A stretch of 60,343 bases of DNA from Bradyrhizobium semiaridum (GTDB lineage: Bacteria; Pseudomonadota; Alphaproteobacteria; Rhizobiales; Xanthobacteraceae), in assembly GCF_020329505.1 (NCBI RefSeq), contig NZ_JAGKJJ010000029.1:1-60343 (forward strand). Direction: 5' to 3'. The position numbers were made by a program, and so were the translations under genes. Shown in pieces: positions 1 through 7,872 of the stretch (position 1 is its first letter; the number at the start of each line of letters is the position of its first letter). Under the pieces are notes generated by a model that ran no database searches, was not told where the DNA came from, and was given only the letters and a program-made list of their open reading frames with translations.

Positions 1-109
1 GCAAGATGCGATCCGGGTGGGGGTCTTGCCACGAGTCCCGCTGAGGAGAGAACCCCCACCCGGATCGCATCTTGCGATGCGATCCGGCCTCCCCCGCAAG
101 CGGGGGAGG
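1..109. repeat. palindromic repeat inserted in frame in imuB
   Basis: Bases 1-24 and 52-75 form a perfect 24-bp inverted repeat (arms begin gcaagatgcgatccggg) around a 27-base centre. It is followed at 88-109 by a second hairpin, cctcccccgc/gcgggggagg. No stop codon occurs in the imuB frame, so the element is translated. It probably extends upstream of the window. The cctccccc-type hairpin is related to the one inside dnaE2 at 4293-4389. Confidence 0.85.
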
Positions 110-1635
110 CGAAGAAAGAACCTCGTTTTTCGAAGCAGGCAGCACCGCAACACATCCCCAGCGTCGTCGTCGCCAAGGACCACAACGCCATCCTGCTGCA
201 TTCCATCGACGAGGCCGCGATCCACGCCGGCCTGTCGGTCGGACTGCCGCTCGCCAATGCGCGGGCGATCTGCCCGGAGCTCACCGTCTACGACGCCGAT
301 CCCGCCGCCGACGCGGCAACCTTGAACGACATCGCCGACTGGTGCGACCGCTTCACGCCGCTGGTGGCGCTGGATCCGCCCTACGGCCTGTTCCTCGACA
401 TCACCGGCTGCGCGCATCTGTTCGGCGGCGAGCGCGCGCTGCTGCAGCTCGTCACCGGCGGCTTGAGCCGGCGCGGCTTTGCCGTCAGCGCCGCGATATC
501 AGGCACCTCGATCTCGGCGCGGGCGCTGACGCGCTGCGCCTCGGGCACGATCGTCGCCGATGGCGAGGAGGCGCAGGCCACAAGCCCGCTGCCAGTGTCC
601 GCCCTCGGCGCCGATCCTGCCATCATCACCGGCCTGCGCCGCGCCGGCTTGAAGACCATCGGCGATGTCGCATCGCGCGCGTCGCACGAGATCTCGGCGC
701 GGTTCGGCGCCGCCTTCACGACGCTGCTCGGCCACGCGCTCGGGCGGGGCGATGCCCCGATCAGCCCGCGCAAGCCGCTGCCGGATTACATCGTCGAGAA
801 GCGCTTTCCCGAACCCATCGCCACCGACACCGTGATCGCGCTGACGCTGCAAAGCCTCGCCAAAATGCTGGTCGCCGCGATGGACAAGCAGGGCAAGGGT
901 GCCCGCCAGCTGATAGCGAGCTTCTTCCGCACCGACGGCGCAGTGCGCAGCATCATGGTCGAGACCGGCCGTCCGGTGACGCAGCCCGAGCTGATCGACC
1001 GCCTGTTCCGCGAACGGCTCGACAGCTTGAACGATCCGCTCGATCCCGGTTTCGGCTTCGATCTCATTCGTCTGACCGCAGGGCGTACCGAACTCGTGGT
1101 GCAGCAGCAGCGCGACCTCGACGCCCACGTGCACGACAATGACCAGCTCTCCGCGCTGATCGACCGCATCGCCGCCCGCATCGGGGGAAAACGCGTCGTC
1201 GTGCATCTGCCCCTGCAGAGCCACATCCCCGAACGCTCCGCGCTCGCGCTGCCGGCGCAGCATCATCTCGCCGCCGCCAGCGCCGCGGCCTGGCCGGAAC
1301 GCGTCGCGGGCGAGCCGCCGCTGCGGCCGCTCAGGCTGTTCGAGCGGCCGGAGCCCATAACAGTGCCGTTCGCGACCGTGCCTGACGGTCCGCCGCATCA
1401 ATTCACCTGGCGGCGCGCGCTGCATGCGGTGGTCAGGGTCGAAGGCCCCGAACGCATCGCGATGGAATGGTGGAAGCAGGACGGCGCATCGCTGACGCGC
1501 GATTACTTCCGCGTCGAGGACGCCGAGGGCCAGCGCTTCTGGATCTTTCGCGACGGCCTCTATGACAGCGAGCTGACCGACGAGGAGGGCAAGCCGGTTC
1601 CGGCCAAATGGTATGTGCACGGACTGTTCGCATGA
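1..1635 (+). CDS. imuB: ImuB, inactive Y-family polymerase homologue (5' end outside window)
   Basis: The frame is open from base 1 to the TGA at 1633-1635, so the N-terminus lies upstream of the window. ImuB is the non-catalytic Y-family partner that links ImuA and DnaE2 to the replication clamp during SOS mutagenesis. Visible signatures are DWCDRFTPLVALDPP followed by DITGCAHLFGGE, typical of ImuB and lacking the metal-binding acidic pair of active Y-family polymerases, and a C-terminal part ending in KWYVHGLFA. Residues encoded by about 1-135 do not look like ImuB: they come from a palindromic repeat read in frame (see the repeat entry), after which normal sequence resumes at VVVAKDHNAILLHSIDE. 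The stop overlaps the dnaE2 start as ATGA, as expected for an imuA-imuB-dnaE2 operon. A TTG at 322 would be a false start inside the conserved domain. Confidence 0.9.
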   Translation, partial: ARCDPGGGLATSPAEERTPTRIASCDAIRPPPQAGEAKKEPRFSKQAAPQHIPSVVVAKDHNAILLHSIDEAAIHAGLSVGLPLANARAICPELTVYDADPAADAATLNDIADWCDRFTPLVALDPPYGLFLDITGCAHLFGGERALLQLVTGGLSRRGFAVSAAISGTSISARALTRCASGTIVADGEEAQATSPLPVSALGADPAIITGLRRAGLKTIGDVASRASHEISARFGAAFTTLLGHALGRGDAPISPRKPLPDYIVEKRFPEPIATDTVIALTLQSLAKMLVAAMDKQGKGARQLIASFFRTDGAVRSIMVETGRPVTQPELIDRLFRERLDSLNDPLDPGFGFDLIRLTAGRTELVVQQQRDLDAHVHDNDQLSALIDRIAARIGGKRVVVHLPLQSHIPERSALALPAQHHLAAASAAAWPERVAGEPPLRPLRLFERPEPITVPFATVPDGPPHQFTWRRALHAVVRVEGPERIAMEWWKQDGASLTRDYFRVEDAEGQRFWIFRDGLYDSELTDEEGKPVPAKWYVHGLFA

Positions 1636-4600
1636 AAGCGCCGCCTGACTACGCCGAGATCGGCATCACCAGCAACTTCTCCTTCCTGCGCGGCGGCTCC
1701 GATCCGCGTGCCTATGTGCATCAGGCGAGCGAATTGAAGATCCCCGTGATCGGCCTTGCCGATCACAACACGCTGGCTGGCGTGGTGCGGGCCTGGAAGG
1801 AACTCGACAACGACAAGGTGGTGCACCCCCCAAAGCTTCTGATCGGTGCCCGCATCGTCTTCATCGACGGCACGCCCGATATTCTCGTCTATCCCCGCGA
1901 TCGCGCCGCCTATGGCCGGCTGTGCCAGCTTTTGACCCGCGGCAAGCGCGGCGACGATGAAGCGTTTTCGAGCGAAGTGGGTACCGGTTCGCGTGAAGAA
2001 AACGCGTCAAAACAAAAATCGGTGCGGATCGAGAAGGGCGACTGCCGCCTCTCTCTGTCCGATCTGCTCGACTACGCCGAAGGCCAGTTGCTGGTGCTGG
2101 CGCTGCCGCATCGCTTCGACCAGGCAAGGGCACTCGACCTGCTCGCGCGATTGAAGGCAAGCGCCGCCGACGGCGTCTGGCTCGCCGCCAGCCTGCTCTA
2201 TCGCGGCGACGACAAGCGCCGCCTGGCGCGGCTGCATGCGATCGCCGCCGAGGCCGATGTGCCGCTGATCGCCACCAACGAGGTGCTCTACCATCATCCC
2301 GCGCGCCGCCCGTTGCAGGACGTGCTGACCTGCATCCGCGAAAAGACCACGATCGAGGTGGTCGGCCGCAAGCTTGAGGCCAATGCCGAGCGGCATCTCA
2401 AACCCGCCTATGAGATGGTGCGCCTGTTCCGCGATTGGCCCGAGGCCATCGCCGAGACCATGCGCTTCGCCGCGCGCATCTCGTTCTCGCTCGACCAGCT
2501 CAAATACCAGTATCCCGACGAGCCGGTGCCGCCGGGCAAGACCGCGCAGCAGCATCTGGAAGATCTGACCTGGGCCGGCGTCGACAAATATTTCGGCGGT
2601 GTGGCCAATATCGACAAAAAACTGCACGCCACGCTGAACAAGGAGCTCGCGCTGATCGCCGAGCTGAAATACGCGCATTACTTCCTCACCGTGCACGACA
2701 TCGTTCGTTACGCCCGCAATCAGGGCATCCTGTGCCAGGGCCGGGGCTCGGCGGCGAATTCTGCCGTCTGCTACGTGCTCGGCATCACCTCGGTCGATCC
2801 GACCAAGGTCGATCTGCTGTTCGAGCGCTTCATCTCCAAGGAACGGCTGGAGCCGCCCGACATCGATGTCGATTTCGAGCACGTCAGGCGCGAGGAGGTG
2901 ATGCAATATGTCTACCGCCGCTACGGCCGCCACCGCGCCGCTGTTATCGCCACCGTCATCCATTATCGCCCGCGCAGCGCGATCCGCGACGTCGGCAAGG
3001 CGCTCGGCCTGACCGAGGACGTCACCGCCGCGCTCGCCGACACCGTCTGGGGCAGTTGGGGCAAGGGCCTCAACGAGATGCAGGTGCGGCAGGCCGGGCT
3101 CGATCCGAAAAACGCGATGATCAACCTCGCGGTCGAGCTCGCCACCGAGCTGATCGAGTTTCCCCGCCACCTCTCGCAGCATGTCGGCGGCTATGTGCTG
3201 ACCCAGGACCGGCTCGACACCTATGTGCCGATAGGCAACGCCGCGATGGACGACCGCACCTTCATCGAATGGGACAAGGACGACGTCGACGCGCTCAACA
3301 TGATGAAGGTCGACGTGCTGGCGCTGGGCATGCTGACCTGCATCCGCAAATGTTTTGATCTGATCGATCAGCACAAGGGCAAGCGCTACGAACTGGCGGA
3401 TATCAAAGCCATCGACGATGACGAGGTTTTTCAAATGCTTCAGAAGGGCGAGTCGCTCGGCGTGTTTCAGGTCGAGAGCCGTGCCCAGATGAATATGTTG
3501 CCGCGTCTGAAGCCGAGAACATTTTACGATCTCGTTATCGAGGTTGCGATCGTCCGCCCGGGGCCGATCCAGGGCGACATGGTTCACCCATATCTGAAAC
3601 GTCGTAAAATGAATCCGGAAGATATCGAATACCCTTACCCAAGGGGCGGCGACAAGAACGAATTACGCAACGTCCTGTATAAGACCCTTGGTGTGCCCCT
3701 GTTCCAGGAGCAGGCCATGCGAATTGCAATCGAGGCTGCAGGTTTCACTTCCGAAGAAGCCAATGGGCTACGGCGTGCGATGGCGACATTCCGCCATGTC
3801 GGCACCATTGGTAATTTCGAGGAAAAGCTGATCGGAAACATGATCCGGCGTGGCTATGATCCGGTTTTTGCCAAAAATTGTTTTGAGCAAATCAAGGGCT
3901 TTGGCAGCTACGGTTTCCCGGAGAGCCATGCCGCAAGCTTTGCTCAACTCGTCTATGTTTCGTCATGGTTGAAATATCACCATCCCGACGCCTTCTGCTG
4001 CGGCCTGCTCAACTCGCAACCGATGGGCTTTTACGCCCCGGCGCAGATCGTCGGCGATGCCCGCAAGAACGGCGTCACCGTGCGCGAGGTGGATGTGTCG
4101 TACAGCTTCGCGCAGAACACGCTGGAGGAGCGGGACGGAAAGTACTGCGCGGTGCGGCTTGGTTTTCGTCAGATCGACGGTTTCCACTGGCTCGATGAGG
4201 ATGAGGAGCGGCTGAAAGAAGTTCAACAGTCGTTCCGCGGCGCGTGCAGCGAAAATATGCAGCAGTCAGGGACGCACGAACGGATGGGCTCTCTCCCCCC
4301 TTGCGGGGGAGAGTTGGAGAGAGGGGTGAGCCACGACCACCGCCCGTGCGGTTTACCCCTCTCCCTAACCCTCCCCCGCAAGGGGGGAGGGAACCCGCCT
4401 ACCTCCCGTGGGCCCTTAAACGAAGTTGAACTCGACTGGGCCGACCGCATCGTCGCCGCGCGCAACCGAAAACCCTTCACCTCGCTGGAAGACTTCGCCC
4501 GCGATACCCGCTTGCCGAAACGCGCGCTGATCCTGCTCGCCGATGCCGATGCGTTCCGCTCGCTCGGCCTCGACCGCCGCGAGGCGCTGTGGGCGGTGCG

Positions 4601-5246
4601 GCGGCTGCCCGACGACGTGCCGCTGCCGCTGTTCGAGGCGGCGACCGCGCGCGAGCAGCCGGACGAGGGCGCACAGAAGCTGCCGGAGATGCCGCGCTCC
4701 GAGCAGGTGGTCGCCGACTATCAGACCATCCGCCTGTCGCTGAAGGGCCATCCGATGGAGTTCTTGCGCGAGATGTTCACAAAAGAACGCGTCGTTGCCT
4801 GCCATACCATCAACCAGAGCAACGACCGCCGCCGCGTCCGCTGCGCCGGCGTGGTGCTGGTGCGGCAGCGGCCGGGCAGTGCCAAGGGTGTCGTGTTCAT
4901 GACCTTGGAGGACGAGACCGGCATCGCCAATATCGTGGTATGGCCGAAGGTGATGGAGCAGTACCGCAAGGAGGTGATGGGCGCGCGCCTGATCCTAGTC
5001 GAGGGCTATATTCAAAGCAGCCCGGAAGGCGTCACGCATCTGGTGGCGCAGCGCATGATCGACCGCTCCCACGACCTGATCGGCCTCGCCAACGAATCCC
5101 TCTCGCGCAAGCACCCGGTGCCGGCGGGCCCGGCGCTGGTCGAGCCGCTCAATGACGACCGCCGCGACCACGGCGACAACTCCCCACAAAAAATCCGCCA
5201 CCCCCGCAACGTCCGCATCCTGCCGCCGTCGCGAGATTTCCATTGA
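1632..5246 (+). CDS. dnaE2: DnaE2, error-prone DNA polymerase III alpha subunit
   Basis: C-family polymerase that performs SOS-induced translesion synthesis with ImuA and ImuB. The start ATG at 1632 overlaps the imuB stop (ATGA) and gives 1204 residues. An in-frame ATG at 1608 would lie inside imuB and is rejected. Domains in order: N-terminal PHP domain (YAEIGITSNFSFLRG, then GLADHNTLAGVV), polymerase palm with CQGRGSAANSAVCY and PPDIDVDFEH (catalytic Asp pair), fingers with FQVESRAQMNMLPRL, and a C-terminal OB fold near residues 1050-1130 (GVVFMTLEDETGIANIVVW). Two stretches do not belong to the family: about 20 residues encoded by 1960-2020 and about 65 residues encoded by roughly 4224-4425. 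Both derive from palindromic repeats read without a stop. Flanking sequence resumes in register, so the protein is probably functional. Confidence 0.95.
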   Translation: MKAPPDYAEIGITSNFSFLRGGSDPRAYVHQASELKIPVIGLADHNTLAGVVRAWKELDNDKVVHPPKLLIGARIVFIDGTPDILVYPRDRAAYGRLCQLLTRGKRGDDEAFSSEVGTGSREENASKQKSVRIEKGDCRLSLSDLLDYAEGQLLVLALPHRFDQARALDLLARLKASAADGVWLAASLLYRGDDKRRLARLHAIAAEADVPLIATNEVLYHHPARRPLQDVLTCIREKTTIEVVGRKLEANAERHLKPAYEMVRLFRDWPEAIAETMRFAARISFSLDQLKYQYPDEPVPPGKTAQQHLEDLTWAGVDKYFGGVANIDKKLHATLNKELALIAELKYAHYFLTVHDIVRYARNQGILCQGRGSAANSAVCYVLGITSVDPTKVDLLFERFISKERLEPPDIDVDFEHVRREEVMQYVYRRYGRHRAAVIATVIHYRPRSAIRDVGKALGLTEDVTAALADTVWGSWGKGLNEMQVRQAGLDPKNAMINLAVELATELIEFPRHLSQHVGGYVLTQDRLDTYVPIGNAAMDDRTFIEWDKDDVDALNMMKVDVLALGMLTCIRKCFDLIDQHKGKRYELADIKAIDDDEVFQMLQKGESLGVFQVESRAQMNMLPRLKPRTFYDLVIEVAIVRPGPIQGDMVHPYLKRRKMNPEDIEYPYPRGGDKNELRNVLYKTLGVPLFQEQAMRIAIEAAGFTSEEANGLRRAMATFRHVGTIGNFEEKLIGNMIRRGYDPVFAKNCFEQIKGFGSYGFPESHAASFAQLVYVSSWLKYHHPDAFCCGLLNSQPMGFYAPAQIVGDARKNGVTVREVDVSYSFAQNTLEERDGKYCAVRLGFRQIDGFHWLDEDEERLKEVQQSFRGACSENMQQSGTHERMGSLPPCGGELERGVSHDHRPCGLPLSLTLPRKGGGNPPTSRGPLNEVELDWADRIVAARNRKPFTSLEDFARDTRLPKRALILLADADAFRSLGLDRREALWAVRRLPDDVPLPLFEAATAREQPDEGAQKLPEMPRSEQVVADYQTIRLSLKGHPMEFLREMFTKERVVACHTINQSNDRRRVRCAGVVLVRQRPGSAKGVVFMTLEDETGIANIVVWPKVMEQYRKEVMGARLILVEGYIQSSPEGVTHLVAQRMIDRSHDLIGLANESLSRKHPVPAGPALVEPLNDDRRDHGDNSPQKIRHPRNVRILPPSRDFH
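1960..2020. repeat. short palindromic repeat inserted in frame in dnaE2 (PHP region)
   Basis: Arms gcgttttc (1962-1969) and gaaaacgc (1998-2005) enclose gcgaa/ttcgc (about 1972-1992) with ggtacc at the tip. It encodes roughly AFSSEVGTGSREENASKQKS between DnaE2 segments that are otherwise contiguous in the family. The sequence matches a repeat type commonly scattered between genes in Bradyrhizobium (recall, not a search). Confidence 0.8.
4293..4389. repeat. long palindromic repeat inserted in frame in dnaE2 (C-terminal region)
   Basis: Arms 4293-4327 and 4355-4389 are 35 bp each and complementary apart from about three positions, with a 27-base centre. Each arm contains its own small hairpin (cccccttgcggggg type). 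The element and its edges (about 4224-4425) are translated as a Gly/Pro/Ser-rich insert between DEDEERLKE and WADRIVAARNRKPFTSLEDF, which are close neighbours in ordinary DnaE2. Confidence 0.85.
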
Positions 5247-5250
5247 ACCC

Positions 5251-5291
5251 GTCATTCCGGGGCTCGCGCCAAGTGGCGCGCCCGGAATGAC
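5251..5291. repeat. intergenic palindromic repeat after dnaE2
   Basis: gtcattccggg (5251-5261) pairs with cccggaatgac (5281-5291); the centre also has gcgcc/ggcgc. It lies just after the dnaE2 stop and could act as a 3' RNA structure, but there is no T-run for intrinsic termination. Confidence 0.75.
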
Positions 5292-5349
5292 GCGGATGTT
5301 CGTATTTTCCGAATTTCCTCTTGACGCGCACCCCAACTCAGATGTTCAA

Positions 5350-5881
5350 TGTCTCCGTCTCACCCGATCGAGGGGCGCTGCGCATCGTCACGGTGTTGCG
5401 GTGAGATGCGGTGGACGCCGCGCGTGCCAGTGACGACAGCACGCGAGGCGGACGGCGAAGTCGTGCAGGCCGGACGCCCTGGTGGCAGGTGTCCTCTCGC
5501 TCGATGCAATTGCGTCTTGCGAGGGCGGTGACAATAAAGCCCAGTCTCGCCGGGGTAAGCACGTATAAGCCGTAACCCATCGCGCAGGGAAAGCCGGGTT
5601 GTTTCCGGTTACACCTGTGGTCCTACCCCCGAGCTTTCTACCCATTGCTCGGGGCCCATGGGTGCGATCGGCACCCGGCTTTCCCTGCGCCCTCTGCTCT
5701 TAGAGCGGCGAAACGAAATGCAAAACTCGGACAAGACATGTCGCGAGAACGCGAAGCTGCGTCCCCACCCACCACTGCCATCGCCCGGCCTGTACACCTG
5801 TGCGCATTGCGCACAGGCCGAGCGATGACACCGAGCTAGCTGTTTGACATTTCAATCACACCATCACCGTCATCCCCGCGC
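5350..5881 (+). repeat. long dispersed repeat, copy A
   Basis: About 420 bases (5461-5881) reappear in inverted orientation at 59913-60343 at high identity, judged by eye. The left limit near 5350 is uncertain because copy B runs off the window. Structured core: gcgcagggaaagccggg (5582-5598) pairs with 5674-5690, with an inner stem cccccgag (5626-5633)/ctcgggg (5648-5654). A further stem near 5784-5831 ends at the conserved ccgagctagctgtttga. Open frames across it (60-90 codons) are not supported as genes. It fills most of the gap between dnaE2 and the next gene. Confidence 0.85.
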
Positions 5882-5939
5882 AAAGGCTTCGTCTTTGTCG
5901 CCGGAGGAGCGCGCTCTTGCACGCGTCTCGAAGGACGCG

Positions 5940-6227
5940 CTACTCCACCGACGCCCCCACCGGCGGTCCGCCGGGCGGGCGGTGCAGGAAGGTGAGCGAT
6001 GCGTAGGCGCCGACCCAGGAGCCGATCGCTGCAAAGGCGACGTAGACCCAGTTCTCGGTGTAGCTGATCACCGCATAGGACGACAGCAGATACCAGATGC
6101 TGCTCCAGGTCGCCGCCGGCACGCGCTTGCGGGCGACGACGGCTGACGTGAACATGACATAGACGGCGTCGGTGCCCGCGGTCGCGAGGAAGACCGCGCC
6201 GGCGGTGAGGGGATCGATGGCAGCCAT
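5940..6227 (-). CDS. small integral membrane protein, unknown function
   Basis: This 95-residue protein starts at the ATG at 6227. It has about three hydrophobic segments (residues 5-28, 43-58 and 63-82) and a Pro/Gly-rich tail (LHRPPGGPPVGASVE). The alternation of hydrophobic segments with short charged turns (VARKRVPAATW) is typical of a real small membrane protein rather than a shadow frame. No family is recognised. It is divergent from the CoA-transferase gene at 6333, with about 105 bases between them for both promoters. The 3' end abuts the repeat region. Confidence 0.65.
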   Translation of the reverse strand: MAAIDPLTAGAVFLATAGTDAVYVMFTSAVVARKRVPAATWSSIWYLLSSYAVISYTENWVYVAFAAIGSWVGAYASLTFLHRPPGGPPVGASVE

Positions 6228-6332
6228 TGCAACTCCTGTTCGGGTCGGGCACAGCGGGACATGACGAGAAACAAAGCTTCGCCCTTTTTGTCATCATGCT
6301 CGGCCATCAAACAACCGCAAAGGGAAACGCGC

Positions 6333-7721
6333 ATGCAGGATATCAGAGCCATCCTTGCCGGTATCTGGACCGACGTCGGCGGCGCACCGTCCGCACTCGA
6401 TGCGGTCAGGCTGACCGGGAGCGAGCCGCAACTGCCGTCATCGTTTCGCGTCGCTGCGGCGGCGCAGGCGAGCATCGCCGCCGCCGGCCTTGCGGCAGCC
6501 GAGATCTGGAGGGCGCGCAGCGGCGAGACGCAGGAAGTCGCGGTCGACATGCGCCACGCCGTTGTCGAATGCCGCAGCGAGCGTTATCTGCGTGTCGATG
6601 ACAAGCCACCGCCGCCGGCCTGGGACAAGGTCGCCGGTGTCTACCGTGTCCGCGACGGCTTCGTGCGTCTCCACACCAATTTCCCGCATCACCGCGACGC
6701 CGTCTGCAAGGTCCTAAACTGCAATGCCGAGCGCGACGACGTCCAGTCTGCGCTCTTGCACTGGGACGGTGAGGCGTTCGAGATCGCGGCCTATGCGGCC
6801 GGCGGCGTAGTCGCCTTCATGCGCTCACATGACGAATGGTCGGCGACGCCGCATGCGCAAGAACTGGCGAAGCTGCCGCTGATCTCGATCGAGAAGATCG
6901 GCGAGGCCGCGCCGAAGCCGTGGCCGGCGGGGACGCGGCCGCTGGCCGGCATCCGCGTGCTCGACCTGTCGCGCGTGATCGCCGGCCCGGTCGCCGGCCG
7001 CACGCTCGCCGCGCATGGCGCCGACGTGCTGCTGATCTCGAGCCCAGACCTGCCGTCGATCCCCTGGCTGACCATCGACACCGGCCGCGGCAAGCTCTCG
7101 GCTTACACCAAGCTGACAACCGAGGAAGGCCGGCGCACGATGCGGCGCCTGATCGGGGAAGCCGACATCCTCTCGCAGGGTTATCGCCCGCAGGCGATCG
7201 CACGGCTCGGCTTCTCGGCGGAGGAGGCGGCGCGCATTAACCCTGGCATCGTCTATGTGACACTCTCGGCCTACGGCCATGCCGGACCATGGGCGGAACG
7301 CCGCGGCTTCGACTCTTTGGTGCAGACCACGACCGGCTTCAACCATGCCGAAGGGCAGGCGGCGGGTGTCGATGGGCCGAAGGAATTGCCGGCCCAGATG
7401 CTCGACCACGCCACCGGCTATTTCATGGCGTTCGGCGCCATGATGGCCAAGGCACGGCAGGCCCGTGAGGGCGGCAGCTGGCACGTTCGGGTCTCGCTCG
7501 CGCAAACCGGGCGCTGGCTGTGGAATCTCGGCCGCATTGCCCAGGGCCTCTCGACCGAAGATCTCAAGCCCGATGCGGTGGCGCCCTATATTGAAGCCCT
7601 CGCATCAGGTTTTGGCACATTGAGCTCGGTCAAGCATGCTGCCGTGCTGTCGAAGACCCCGGCCCGTTGGACCCGTCCGGCCATGCCGCTCGGTACGCAT
7701 CCCCCGCAGTTTCCCGGATGA
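6333..7721 (+). CDS. family III (CaiB/BaiF) CoA-transferase with unusual domain order
   Basis: Transfers CoA between carboxylic acids through an aspartyl-CoA intermediate; the substrate is unknown. The ATG at 6333 is preferred because aaaggga lies about 8 bases upstream; an in-frame ATG at 6261 lacks this. Length 462 residues. The family's usual N-terminal signature (GIRVLDLSRVIAGPVAG) appears only near residue 206. The candidate catalytic Asp is D358 in MLDHATGYFMAFGAM. The first 200 residues (EVAVDMRHAVVE, then DGFVRLHTNFPHHRD and LAKLPLISIEKIG) resemble the small domain and C-terminal part that normally follow, so the order looks permuted or fused. The end PARWTRPAMPLGTHPPQF is a normal family C-terminus. 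Confidence 0.85.
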   Translation: MQDIRAILAGIWTDVGGAPSALDAVRLTGSEPQLPSSFRVAAAAQASIAAAGLAAAEIWRARSGETQEVAVDMRHAVVECRSERYLRVDDKPPPPAWDKVAGVYRVRDGFVRLHTNFPHHRDAVCKVLNCNAERDDVQSALLHWDGEAFEIAAYAAGGVVAFMRSHDEWSATPHAQELAKLPLISIEKIGEAAPKPWPAGTRPLAGIRVLDLSRVIAGPVAGRTLAAHGADVLLISSPDLPSIPWLTIDTGRGKLSAYTKLTTEEGRRTMRRLIGEADILSQGYRPQAIARLGFSAEEAARINPGIVYVTLSAYGHAGPWAERRGFDSLVQTTTGFNHAEGQAAGVDGPKELPAQMLDHATGYFMAFGAMMAKARQAREGGSWHVRVSLAQTGRWLWNLGRIAQGLSTEDLKPDAVAPYIEALASGFGTLSSVKHAAVLSKTPARWTRPAMPLGTHPPQFPG

Positions 7722-7872
7722 TGCATTCAGCCGCCGTTCAGGCTATGCGAACTTTAACGAGAGAAGATGCCGAACTGCGATTTTTATCTTGTTTGCCACG
7801 CCAATTCGGCACTATTAGCGCACCGCTGGCGCCGTCCCGCCGGAAGCTGAAAACGATCGAGCCCCGGACCGC

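Noticed and set aside
1608..1631. Upstream ATG for dnaE2
   Set aside because: It lies inside imuB; the ATGA overlap at 1632 gives the normal DnaE2 N-terminus.
5340..5840. Several 60-90-codon open frames in repeat copy A
   Set aside because: They lie within a structured repeat; such frames are often annotated as hypothetical proteins but there is no sign of selection for coding.
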